Shown piece by piece: positions 35,787-43,080 of a stretch of DNA of 64,000 nt. Source of the DNA: Pseudomonas parakoreensis. Lineage in GTDB: Bacteria > Pseudomonadota > Gammaproteobacteria > Pseudomonadales > Pseudomonadaceae. The notes below the pieces were generated by a model. The model worked only from the letters and a program-made list of their open reading frames with translations, was not told the DNA's origin and did not search any database. The position numbers and the translations under genes are program-made. Location: positions 124,001-188,000 of the forward strand of contig NZ_BQHY01000011.1 of assembly GCF_021602155.1 (NCBI RefSeq), in the 5' to 3' direction. How positions within the stretch are numbered: position 1 is the first letter of the stretch; the number at the start of each line of letters is the position of its first letter.

Positions 35787-36809
35787 ATGCAAGCAATGAC
35801 GCGTCTGACTTTGGCCGCTGCGGCCCTGCTCTCTTCCACGGCGTGGGCGGCGCAAGCGCCGATCCAGCCGAAAGTGGTGCTGATCACCATGTTCGCCCCC
35901 GAGGCGCAGCACTGGATCGAGCGCCTCGATCTGCAACAGGAAATCCGCGTGCCGGGCCTGTCCGCCGAGTACCCGACCGTGCGCTGCAACGCACAACAGG
36001 TGTGCCTGCTGACCACCGGCATGGGTCAGACCAACGCCGCTGCTTCAACCCTGGCACTGGCCCTGTCGCCGAAATTCGACCTGCGCAAAAGCTACTTTCT
36101 GATCGCCGGGATCGCCGGCATCAGCCCGAAACACGGGACCATCGGCACCGCCGCGTGGGCGCATTACCTGGTGGAGTTCGGTACGCAATGGGAGCTGGAT
36201 TCGCGCGATGCGCCGGCGAGCTGGCCGACCGGCTACCTGGGCATCAACACCAAGGGGCCAAACGAAAAACCACCGCTGGACTACAAGACCGAAGTCTTCG
36301 AACTCAACCCGAAATTGCAGGCCAAGGCCTTCGCCCTGAGCCACAAGGTCGAACTGAGCGAGAGCAAGGAATCGGCGGCGTGGCGCCGGAAATACCCGTC
36401 AGCCCCGGCCAACCAGCCGCCAGTGGTTACGCGCTGCGACACGCTGGCAGGCAACACCTGGTTTTCCGGTACGCGCCTGAGCGAACGCGCGGAGGTCTGG
36501 ACCCAATTGCTGACCGACAACAAGGGTGAGTACTGCACCACGCAACAGGAAGACAACTCGACCTATGAAGCGCTGCTGCGTGCCAGTCGCGAAGGTCTGG
36601 TGGATGTGCAGCGTCTGGCCGTGGTGCGTGCTGGCTCCGACTTCGACCGCCCGGCGCCGGGCGGCAGTGAAGTGGACAATCTGCTGAAGTACGCCGATCA
36701 GGGCGGGTTCGTGCCGGCGCTGGAAAACCTCTATCGCGCGGGTAATCCGCTGGTGCAGGACATTCTGAAAAACTGGTCGGCGTGGGAAAACGGCGTTCCA
36801 CAATCCTGA
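35787..36809 (+). CDS. NUP family protein (annotated elsewhere as purine nucleoside permease), probably periplasmic
   Basis: A 340-residue protein with an N-terminal signal peptide (LTLAAAALLSSTAWAAQ) and no other hydrophobic helix long enough to cross a membrane. The body carries PKVVLITMFAPEAQHWIE, VCLLTTGMGQTNAAASTLAL, FLIAGIAGISPKHGTIG and ARSEDFDRP-like VRAGSDFDRPAPG near the end, the pattern of the NUP family. TTGMGQTNAA and IAGIAGISP resemble motifs of the nucleoside phosphorylase/nucleosidase superfamily. I infer a periplasmic nucleoside-cleaving or binding protein rather than a permease. AGGAG precedes the ATG. It is co-transcribed with tsx. Confidence 0.82.
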   Translation: MQAMTRLTLAAAALLSSTAWAAQAPIQPKVVLITMFAPEAQHWIERLDLQQEIRVPGLSAEYPTVRCNAQQVCLLTTGMGQTNAAASTLALALSPKFDLRKSYFLIAGIAGISPKHGTIGTAAWAHYLVEFGTQWELDSRDAPASWPTGYLGINTKGPNEKPPLDYKTEVFELNPKLQAKAFALSHKVELSESKESAAWRRKYPSAPANQPPVVTRCDTLAGNTWFSGTRLSERAEVWTQLLTDNKGEYCTTQQEDNSTYEALLRASREGLVDVQRLAVVRAGSDFDRPAPGGSEVDNLLKYADQGGFVPALENLYRAGNPLVQDILKNWSAWENGVPQS

Positions 36810-36823
36810 GCACAAAACGAGCC

Positions 36824-36915
36824 CTGTGGGAGCTGGCTTGCCAGCGATGGCGCCAGTTCAGTCAATATCTTGATCGACTGTTCTACCGCTATCGCTGGCA
36901 AGCCAGCTCCCACAG
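36824..36915. repeat. REPIN, GTGGGAGCTGGC type
   Basis: Inverted arms from 36826 to 36915, between the convergent NUP and oxidoreductase genes. Confidence 0.88.
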
Positions 36916-36935
36916 GTTATGCGGTGTCTGGAAGA

Positions 36936-37892
36936 TCAGGGGATGAGGATGACCTTGTCCCCACACCCATGATTCACCTCTGCATAGCTCTGCACTCCCT
37001 GCGCCAAAGGCACTTCCACCCACGCCTGCGGCAACGGCAACAGTCCCTCATCGAAAAACCGCCCGAACTGCTCGAGCATCGCCGCACAGGCTTGCACGCC
37101 GTACAGCAGCGAGTTGATCCCGACCACCGAACCGCCCTTGCGGTACAACGCCAGCACTGGCAACTGCACATGGCCGTCGACCGGTGCGGCGATGATCGCG
37201 ATGCGGCCGAACGCTGCCAATGCCGCCACCGAGGCCGGCAGCCAGAAACCGGTGGTGTCGAAGATTACGTCAGCGCCGCCGCTGTACACCGCGTTGACCT
37301 GCACGCCGAGGTCTTCGGGCTTATCCAGCTGAATCGTCGGATAGCCCTGCGCCTGCAACGCCTTGACCTGCTCCGGCCGCCGCGCAGCCGCGAGGATCTG
37401 CGCGCCGCGCACCTTGGCCAATGCCAACGCCGCGGTCGCCACCGCACCACCGCCGATCACCAGCAAACGGGTTTCAGCGCTCACCAGGCTGCGCTCCAGT
37501 GCATCCCAAGCGGTGGTGTAAGGCACGCCGAGGCTGGCTGCCTGAGCGAAGCTCAAGTGCGACGGTTTATGCGCCACGCCGTTGGCCGGCAATTTGACGA
37601 ATTGCGCGTGCGAACCATCGGCAAAAAAGCCCAACTCGCGCCCGGTGCCCCAGACTTCCTGACCGAGCAACGCCTGCGGGCCTTCGACCACGACACCGGC
37701 GAAATCGCGCCCGGGAATCCGCGGCAACGTGGTGTAGGGAAAACGCCCGAGCACGTTCTTCACATCGCTGGGGTTCAGGCCGGCGGCCTTGATCTCGACC
37801 AGCACGTCATCAGCGCCGGGCATTGGGGTCGGTACGTCGACGAAACGCAGGGAGGACAGATCGCCGGTTTTATCAAATTGCAGTGCTTTCAT
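36936..37892 (-). CDS. Medium-chain dehydrogenase/reductase, quinone oxidoreductase-like
   Basis: A 318-residue NAD(P)H-dependent oxidoreductase. The N-terminal GroES-like domain shows VLVEIKAAGLNPSDVKNVLG and PRIPGRDFAGVV. The Rossmann domain has the nucleotide motif LLVIGGGAVATAALALAK near residue 145. The zinc ligands of classical alcohol dehydrogenases are absent, which fits zinc-independent quinone/enoyl reductases. The ATG at 37892 is preceded by GGATG and matches the family start (MKALQFDKTG); a longer frame to 37967 overlaps the xapX-like gene. An AraC regulator lies upstream and may control it. Confidence 0.85.
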   Translation of the reverse strand: MKALQFDKTGDLSSLRFVDVPTPMPGADDVLVEIKAAGLNPSDVKNVLGRFPYTTLPRIPGRDFAGVVVEGPQALLGQEVWGTGRELGFFADGSHAQFVKLPANGVAHKPSHLSFAQAASLGVPYTTAWDALERSLVSAETRLLVIGGGAVATAALALAKVRGAQILAAARRPEQVKALQAQGYPTIQLDKPEDLGVQVNAVYSGGADVIFDTTGFWLPASVAALAAFGRIAIIAAPVDGHVQLPVLALYRKGGSVVGINSLLYGVQACAAMLEQFGRFFDEGLLPLPQAWVEVPLAQGVQSYAEVNHGCGDKVILIP

Positions 37893-37924
37893 GAGGACAT
37901 CCACCAAAGGGAAAAAAAAGACAT

Positions 37925-38098
37925 TCAGGACAACCAACCGGCGACCAGTTGCCGGCCCAGCGGCCACAGCTGCTCACCCGCGAGCATGCCCAGCAGCCCC
38001 ACCAGCGCGATGGCCGGTGGCGCCGGGGAACGGAAGTCCAGCGCGCCATAGAGCAGGCCGACACCCAGACCGATGGCCAGCGAAATCAGGTAGTTCAT
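37925..38098 (-). CDS. XapX domain small membrane protein
   Basis: A 57-residue hydrophobic protein with two membrane helices (YLISLAIGLGVGLLYGALDF and PPAIALVGLLGMLAGEQLWP). The second contains the PPAIALVGLLGMLAGE signature of the XapX family, first noted next to the E. coli xanthosine genes. Function is unknown. The start at 38098 was chosen because the protein then has the family length; the frame stays open upstream through a REP element. It lies 32 bases from the oxidoreductase gene on the same strand, so both may be in one operon. Confidence 0.8.
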   Translation of the reverse strand: MNYLISLAIGLGVGLLYGALDFRSPAPPAIALVGLLGMLAGEQLWPLGRQLVAGWLS

Positions 38099-38200
38099 GG
38101 AAAACTCCGCCGCGTGAAAGGAATGGGCAGAGTCTAGGGAAGGATCGGCAGAGGTGTCGGCCAAGGACTTCTGAATTTCGGCCAAAAGACCGACATCCCC

Positions 38201-38286
38201 CTGTAGGAGCTGCCGCAGGCTGCGATCTTTTGACTTTGATTTTGAAAACAAGAACAAAAGATCGCAGCCTGCGGCAGCTCCTACAG
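38201..38286. repeat. REPIN, GTAGGAGCTGCC type
   Basis: Inverted arms from 38203 to 38286 with an A/T-rich loop, between the AraC gene and the XapX gene on the same strand. Confidence 0.9.
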
Positions 38287-38295
38287 GGATCGGGT

Positions 38296-39063
38296 TCAGG
38301 CCGTGGAGAATTGCGAAGGCGCCACGCCCAGCTCGCGCCGGAACATGTCACTGAAACTGCTCGGCGAATACCCCAGCTCCCGAGCAATCGCGCTCACCGG
38401 CACGCCCTGAATCAACTCGGCCACCGCCGTCGCCAGTTGCACCTGCCGCCGCCATTCGGCGAAGCCCATGCCAAGGCTGTCCCTGAACAACCGCGCCAGC
38501 GTGCGCACGCTGGCCCCGGCGTTTTCCGCGTGCTGCTCGAACGGAATGTCCAGCGACGGCGCCGCCATCACCGCCTGACACAGGTTCATCAGGCGCCGGT
38601 CGGAATCGTCGGGCAGCGGGATCTTCAATGCCGAGCGCCGGGCACGCTTGAGCTCCAGCAGCGCCAGCCCGACCAGGGCGTCGTAATAAGCCGGCTCGCC
38701 GCTGTCACCCTGCGCCACCAAACCGACGATCAACTCGCGCAACAAACCACCGACCTCGATCACCTGCACGGTCGCATCCAGCGTCGCCGCCAGCGCCGGG
38801 CGCAGGTAGATGTTGCGCATCTGCAAGTCCGAGACCACGCGAATTCCGTGCGGCACTCCGGGCGGCAACCACACCGCGCGCTGCGGCGGCACCACCAGCG
38901 CCTCATGCGGGGTCTCGACCCACATCACCCCGCTCATCGCATACAGCAACTGCCCCCAGACATGCTCATGCGGCTCAATAAACAAACCACGCGGATAGGT
39001 ACGCGCCAGCGGTTGCACCGGCACATCGGTATCCGTCAGATCGGGGGGTGCGGCGAGGGCCAT
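38296..39063 (-). CDS. AraC-family transcriptional regulator with cupin domain
   Basis: A 255-residue regulator. The N-terminal cupin-like sensing domain (about 15-110) contains YPRGLFIEPHEHVWGQLLYA and VVPPQRAVWLPPGVPHGIR. The C-terminal DNA-binding domain (about 155-252) has two helix-turn-helix units: SVRTLARLFRDSLGMGFAEW and a second at VSAIARELGYSPSSFSDMFRREL. It probably controls the downstream xapX-like and oxidoreductase genes, though a REPIN intervenes. The effector is not known. Confidence 0.9.
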   Translation of the reverse strand: MALAAPPDLTDTDVPVQPLARTYPRGLFIEPHEHVWGQLLYAMSGVMWVETPHEALVVPPQRAVWLPPGVPHGIRVVSDLQMRNIYLRPALAATLDATVQVIEVGGLLRELIVGLVAQGDSGEPAYYDALVGLALLELKRARRSALKIPLPDDSDRRLMNLCQAVMAAPSLDIPFEQHAENAGASVRTLARLFRDSLGMGFAEWRRQVQLATAVAELIQGVPVSAIARELGYSPSSFSDMFRRELGVAPSQFSTA

Positions 39064-39208
39064 GGCGAGTATTCATTGGGGTTGGCGAAAGGCGCATGGT
39101 AACCAGGCGGTCACAGCGTCGCCAACGATAGATACCGTCGGACAATCCGAGTGAATTTTCCCGACGCGCCGCGATCCTTCTAATACCACAGGGAGGAATA
39201 CGGGCTTT

Positions 39209-39436
39209 ATGAACAACGCAAAACTGTTTGTCATCGATTACACCCTTCACGGCACGCCCAAATCGTTCATTATCCGCTCGGACAAAATGGACAACGCCGA
39301 GGCGTGGCATTGGGCAAGCTGTGATGCCGGCGTGGGTCGCATCCCGCGTTTCGGCCGGGAAAAAGTGCAAAAGACCAGCAAACCGATGGCGGAGAAATTC
39401 GGCGTGGAAAACGTCACATGGCGACCGGCGAGCTAG
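39209..39436 (+). CDS. DUF6555-like small hypothetical protein
   Basis: A 75-residue soluble protein (MNNAKLFVIDYTLHGTPKSF...). It has a predicted beta-hairpin start, then a Trp-containing helix (NAEAWHWASCDAGVG) and a basic tail (FGREKVQKTSKPMAEKFG). It resembles a Pseudomonas-restricted family that I recall as DUF6555; no function is known. A good GGGAGG ribosome site lies upstream of the ATG. It is followed by another small gene in the same direction 40 bases later. Confidence 0.7.
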   Translation: MNNAKLFVIDYTLHGTPKSFIIRSDKMDNAEAWHWASCDAGVGRIPRFGREKVQKTSKPMAEKFGVENVTWRPAS

Positions 39437-39476
39437 ACTCTCGCCAGGCAATGGGGACTCTTCGGGGGCGTACACA

Positions 39477-39749
39477 ATGACCAGTATCTTCAGCCCGGCG
39501 CATCTGGATTATGGCCTGGACACCCTTTTCGGACGTATCACCAGAAGCGTGGACTGTCAGGTGGGTCTTGAAGCTGTCGAAGACGACCCCTATCGCTTCG
39601 CCCTGCGCGTACCGGCGCCGTTACCGGAGGACCTCGACCAGGCGAAAACCGTGGTGGTCAGGGTCGACGGCCGGCGTCTGCAAGGCACGGTTCGCCATAC
39701 CGAACGGCTGGATGATGAAAGCCTGAAACTGCAAGTGGAGCCTGATTAG
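39477..39749 (+). CDS. Hypothetical 90-residue protein
   Basis: A 90-residue acidic protein (MTSIFSPAHLDYGLDTLFGR...). Residues about 45-90 alternate hydrophobic and charged residues (KTVVVRVDGRRLQGTVRHTE) as in a small beta barrel. I do not recognise a family. The start was chosen at 39477 behind a G-rich stretch; the frame is open further upstream but overlaps the preceding gene. The TAG stop lies in the loop of an intrinsic terminator, so transcription ends at the coding end. Confidence 0.65.
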   Translation: MTSIFSPAHLDYGLDTLFGRITRSVDCQVGLEAVEDDPYRFALRVPAPLPEDLDQAKTVVVRVDGRRLQGTVRHTERLDDESLKLQVEPD

Positions 39750-39763
39750 GCTCCACTTTTTTT
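39735..39763 (+). terminator. Intrinsic terminator containing the stop codon
   Basis: Perfect 8-base stem GTGGAGCC / GGCTCCAC with loop TGATTA, followed by seven T residues. The TAG stop at 39747-39749 spans the loop and stem border. Confidence 0.92.
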
Positions 39764-39771
39764 GCGCGCGG

Positions 39772-39939
39772 TTATTTGGGGTGGGCGCAATGACAGCCTT
39801 TGCTTGAACACTCTTCACCGCCCTTGTGGTGGTGCGCGCAAGCCTCGCAGCAATAGTGTTTGCCGTGCACGGCGTAGGCGTGTTCGCCTTCCTTGATGGT
39901 GCATTTGCAGTTGGGGCAGTCGCATTTTCTATCGGGCAT
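39772..39939 (-). CDS. Bacterial metallothionein (PmtA/SmtA-like)
   Basis: A 55-residue Cys/His-rich protein that binds zinc, cadmium or copper through thiolate clusters. Ten cysteines appear in the bacterial metallothionein pattern: KCDCPNCKC near the start, HYCCEACAHHH in the middle and EECSSKGCHC near the end. His20, His25 and His28 sit where zinc-finger ligands of the family occur. The charged C-terminal extension of PmtA (P. aeruginosa PA2139) is absent, so this is a short form. The ATG at 39939 is the only sensible start. It converges with the hypothetical gene and shares the 22-base gap with its terminator. Confidence 0.9.
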   Translation of the reverse strand: MPDRKCDCPNCKCTIKEGEHAYAVHGKHYCCEACAHHHKGGEECSSKGCHCAHPK

Positions 39940-40084
39940 GGGGGCAGACTCCTTTTTGGGTGGTTGTCTGGGCTTGTGGGATAAGCCGTAAATAGCAGTG
40001 TAGGAGCTGCCGAAGGCTGCGATCTTTTGATCTGGTGTTTTTTGCGGGATTGGGGTGTATGTCCGTTTCTTCGGGTGCTGGCGA

Positions 40085-40345
40085 TATCGGGTGAATATCC
40101 GTTGCTTCGGGTGTTGCTGATTACGGTTCCGCCCTTACGGCGGGTCACTTTTTCCAAACGCCGAAAAAGTAACCAAAAAGGCTTCCCCCAGCGTACGGCA
40201 CTTCGCCGAGGCTCAGTGTTCCCTCGCTACGGTGCCCATCCGGGGGCATCGCCTACGGTTTGCTTCGCTGCACCTCCTCTCGATGTATGCGGCTTCGCCG
40301 CATGGCGCTACGCGCCTACCCCCCGGATGGACACCTCCGCTCGGC
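40085..40345 (+). repeat. Long mosaic repeat, left copy
   Basis: It contains GGGTCACTTTTTC...GAAAAAGTAACC (palindromic), CTTCGCCGAGGCTC, CGGGGGCATCGCC and a 33-base segment (40250-40282) that is identical, on the opposite strand, to 40752-40784. Confidence 0.75.
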
Positions 40346-40383
40346 CTGCCGAAGGGGCTGAAGATCAAAAGCCAGATCAAGAG

Positions 40384-40414
40384 CCAAAGCCAAAGCCAAA
40401 GCCAAAGCCAAAGC
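40384..40414 (+). repeat. AAAGCC hexanucleotide microrepeat
   Basis: About five consecutive copies of AAAGCC next to the right REP arm. It probably arose by slippage of the REPIN loop sequence (AAGATCAAAAGC-like). Confidence 0.8.
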
Positions 40415-40450
40415 AGATCAAAAGATCGCAGCCTTCGGCAGCTCCTACAT

Positions 40451-40592
40451 GGGATCGGGTGTTTTCAGTTAGAGATTGGTCGGCTGTCAGGCCGCCATCG
40501 CTGGCAAGCCAGCTCCCACAGTGGGATCGGGTGTTTTCAGTTAGAGATTGGTCGGCTGTCAGGCCGCCATCGCTGGCAAGCCAGCTCCCACA
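40451..40592 (+). repeat. 72-base tandem duplication containing a REP arm
   Basis: The unit beginning GGGATCGGGTGTTTTCAG at 40451 is repeated at 40523. Each copy ends with a single GTGGGAGCTGGC-type REP arm (complement strand). The copies appear identical, so the duplication is recent. Confidence 0.92.
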
Positions 40593-40661
40593 ACTTTATT
40601 CGTGCACACCCCCTGCGGCGAAGCCGCCCCACTCAACACGATGAGCGTTAGCTCGAGTACC

Positions 40662-40940
40662 GCTCTTGATCTGAGGGCCCGTCGGCAGGCTGAGTGGAGG
40701 GATTTATCCGGGGGTGGGAGCGCAGCGACCGTTTGGCGCAGCCAAACACAGCGAGAGGAGGTGCAGCGAAGCAAACCGTAGGCGCTGCCCCCGGATGAAT
40801 CCCGTAGCGAAGGAACCCGAGCCCAAGCGAGGGCCGAACGTCAGGGTAAAGCCCTTTGGTTACTTTGGGGCTTTTGCCAAAGTGACCCGCCGTCAGGGCG
40901 GAACCCTAGGTGGCCGTTACCGCAGCAACGGATATTCACC
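40662..40940 (-). repeat. Long mosaic repeat, right copy (inverted)
   Basis: Read on the minus strand it parallels the left copy: GGATATTCACC region, GCGGGTCACTTTGG...CCAAAGTAACC, CTCGCTTGGGCTC, CCGGGGGCAGCGCC and the shared 33 bases (40752-40784). The two copies form a diverged inverted pair. Confidence 0.75.
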
Positions 40941-40946
40941 CAAATA

Positions 40947-41402
40947 TCAATCAGAACGACGAACACTGCTGCGATACATAAAAACCAAAGCCAACCCCAG
41001 ACAAACCATCGCCAACACCCGTGAAGACGAAAGCTCGATCGCCGGGTTCCCCAGCCAGCCAAAATTATCGATCAACATCCCCATCCCCAATTGCCCGACG
41101 ATCACCGCAACAGTCGCCACCGCCGTACCCACGACAGGCACAGCACCGACCATGACCATCATGTAAACCACACCAAACAGCGCCCCGGTGAGCTGCCACT
41201 TCGGCACGTCCAAGAGGCTGACCGCCTGCGCCGGCTCAAAAAACAGAATCAACAATCCGGTGGTCACAGCCCCAACGACAAACGTCAGCAGACTACTGCG
41301 CAACACCCCGACGGTCTCGCCCAAGCGCCCATTGATCGCCGCCTGCACACTCAACACCGCACCAGCCAACACCACCACTGCCAACAAAATAACCAGACTC
41401 AT
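40947..41402 (-). CDS. DMT-family transporter, small DUF606/YdcZ type (first of a pair)
   Basis: A 151-residue integral membrane protein with about five helices (for example LVILLAVVVLAGAVLSVQAA and SSLLTFVVGAVTTGLLILFF). GRLGETVG...LLTFVVGA and IDNFGWLG are typical of the DUF606 half-size transporters, which pair to make a ten-helix unit. The start at 41402 gives the family N-terminus. It lies 4 bases after a second member of the same family, so the two may form a heterodimer. The substrate is unknown. Confidence 0.82.
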   Translation of the reverse strand: MSLVILLAVVVLAGAVLSVQAAINGRLGETVGVLRSSLLTFVVGAVTTGLLILFFEPAQAVSLLDVPKWQLTGALFGVVYMMVMVGAVPVVGTAVATVAVIVGQLGMGMLIDNFGWLGNPAIELSSSRVLAMVCLGLALVFMYRSSVRRSD

Positions 41403-41406
41403 CTCT

Positions 41407-41892
41407 TCAACCCCGCGCAATCAGAACCAATGCCACCACAATCAACACCAACGCCAGCCAGCGCTCGGCATTGACCTTCTTGCGCGTCGCGCCGAACCAG
41501 CCGAAATGGTCGATCAGTACGCTCTTGCCGACCTGCCCCGAGAGAATCGCGATCATCGTCATCGCAATCCCGATATGCGGCGTCGCCAGGGTCAGCACCA
41601 CCACGTACATCGGCCCCAGAAATCCTCCGATCAACTGCCAGCGCGGCAGCTCGGTCAGCGCCGGGCCCTTTTGCGGCCCTGCGAACAACAGCAGCAAAAA
41701 CAGAATCGCCGAACCCACACCGAAGATGCTCAAGGTCGCCCACAGATGCCCGACTTGCTCCCCCAAAGGCCCAAGCAATCCGGCCTCCACCGACAGGCCC
41801 ATGCCGGCCAGAATCACCAGCGGCAGCAACAACAGGCGCAACCACGACCGGGTAGCCGGTGCCGCCCCACTTACTTCATCCAGCGTTTGCAT
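41407..41892 (-). CDS. DMT-family transporter, small DUF606/YdcZ type (second of a pair)
   Basis: A 161-residue membrane protein with five helices. KSVLIDHFGWFGATRKKVN near residue 124 matches IDNFGWLGNP of its neighbour, and PKGPALTELPRWQLIGGFLG matches the central signature. The ATG at 41892 was chosen because the upstream frame runs back into the divergent LysR gene. It is the first gene of a two-gene operon and its promoter region (114 bases) is shared with lysR. Confidence 0.82.
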   Translation of the reverse strand: MQTLDEVSGAAPATRSWLRLLLLPLVILAGMGLSVEAGLLGPLGEQVGHLWATLSIFGVGSAILFLLLLFAGPQKGPALTELPRWQLIGGFLGPMYVVVLTLATPHIGIAMTMIAILSGQVGKSVLIDHFGWFGATRKKVNAERWLALVLIVVALVLIARG

Positions 41893-42006
41893 ATTCAAAT
41901 TCCCCTGCAAGTAAACGATGGCGCGGATTATCGGCTGGCGCCGCTGTGCGATAAATGGGAGCATCCAGACAACACTTTTGCGCAACTCGCACAACAGGAC
42001 AGATTC

Positions 42007-42942
42007 ATGCACGGGCTGAACGAACTGGGGTTCAAGACGTTGAGGCTGTTTGTGGCGGTACTCGACCACGGCAGTTTCTCTGAGGTCGCCCGTCGCGAGG
42101 GCGTGGCGCCCTCTTCGATCTCGCGGCAGATCCAGTTGATGGAGCAGGCGCTGAACCAGCAATTGCTCTACCGCCACACCCGTGCCGTGACGCCGACCGA
42201 GGCCGGGCGCATGCTCGGTCACCATGCGCGGCTGGTGCTGGTGCAACTGGAAGAAGCCGAACAGGCGCTGCAGGAACAGCAAAGCGAACCCACCGGGCTG
42301 GTGCGCATCAATGCGCCGGTGGTGTTCGGCCAGCGTCACTTGACGCCGTGGCTGGGGAAATTGTGCGCGCGCTATCCGAAGCTGCAACTGGACATCCAGC
42401 AAACCGACCATTACGTCGACCCGCTGCAGGAAGGTGCCGACCTGCTGTTTCGCATCGGCCCGCTGCACGATTCAAGCATGCAGGCGCGGATTCTGGCACC
42501 GCACAGTTTTCAGGTCGCCGCCAGTCCGGCCTATCTGCAGCGCCACGGCACCCCGCAACACCCGGAAGATCTGGCGCAGCACCAGTGTCTTGCCTACAAA
42601 GGCGCAACCGGTCAGCAGCGCTGGTTCTTTCGTCAAGGTCAGGGCGACTGGACGCCGTACTCGGTCAAAGGCCCGATCACCGGCAACCACGCCGACACTC
42701 TCACCCAGGCCGCCGAACAAGGCCTGGGCCTGGTGATGTTTCCGTCATGGCTGATTGGTGAGGCGGTGCGTGAAGGCACGCTGGTGCCGGTGTTGCGCGA
42801 ATATCAGGTGTCCAACAGTCTGGAGCCGCAGCAGATTGCGGTGCTGTGGCCGGGTAGCCGAAGGTTGTCGGTGAAGGTGCGGACGGTGATTGATTTCTTT
42901 GTCGAGTGCTTTGGTGAAGTGCCGTACTGGGACAGACCTTGA
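42007..42942 (+). CDS. LysR-family transcriptional regulator
   Basis: A 311-residue regulator. The N-terminal winged helix-turn-helix (about 8-67) reads FVAVLDHGSFSEVARREGVAPSSISRQIQLMEQAL, then RHTRAVTPTEAG. The C-terminal substrate-binding domain (about 95-300) has LVRINAPVVFGQRHLTPWLG and GADLLFRIGPLHDSSM. AGGACAG lies just before the ATG at 42007. It is transcribed divergently from the paired DMT genes, the usual LysR layout, so it probably controls them. Confidence 0.9.
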   Translation: MHGLNELGFKTLRLFVAVLDHGSFSEVARREGVAPSSISRQIQLMEQALNQQLLYRHTRAVTPTEAGRMLGHHARLVLVQLEEAEQALQEQQSEPTGLVRINAPVVFGQRHLTPWLGKLCARYPKLQLDIQQTDHYVDPLQEGADLLFRIGPLHDSSMQARILAPHSFQVAASPAYLQRHGTPQHPEDLAQHQCLAYKGATGQQRWFFRQGQGDWTPYSVKGPITGNHADTLTQAAEQGLGLVMFPSWLIGEAVREGTLVPVLREYQVSNSLEPQQIAVLWPGSRRLSVKVRTVIDFFVECFGEVPYWDRP

Positions 42943-42962
42943 TAGATCAATTGTCACAGTCT

Positions 42963-43055
42963 CTGTGGGAGCTGGCTTGCCAGCGATGAGGCCGGCACAT
43001 CCGACATTGATGTCGACTGACAGGACGCCATCGCTGGCAAGCCAGCTCCCACAGG
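42963..43055. repeat. REPIN, GTGGGAGCTGGC type
   Basis: Inverted arms from 42965 to 43055, between the convergent lysR and chemoreceptor genes. Confidence 0.88.
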
Positions 43056-43080
43056 ATTTTGAGTCGAACTCTCGATTGCG

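Larger units (their letters stand above)
40000..40449. repeat. REPIN with arms separated by about 380 bases
   Basis: The left arm GTAGGAGCTGCCGAAGGCTG starts at 40000 and the matching right arm (complement, ending CTCCTAC) is at about 40415-40448. Other REPINs here span only 80-90 bases. A mosaic repeat lies between the arms, as if it had inserted into the loop. Confidence 0.7.
39940..40946. other. 1-kb gene-free repeat mosaic
   Basis: No credible gene. It contains separated REP arms, two inverted copies of a long mosaic repeat, a 6-base microsatellite and a 72-base tandem duplication, each listed separately. Open frames across it have repeat-derived sequence only. Confidence 0.8.

Noticed and set aside
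40027-40644. A 205-codon frame in the repeat mosaic
   Set aside because: The product is built from REP arms, the hexanucleotide repeat and the tandem duplication, so it is not a gene.
40085-40940. Possible CRISPR array or insertion sequence in the repeat mosaic
   Set aside because: Repeats are not regularly spaced and carry no unique spacers; there are no cas genes and no transposase frame.
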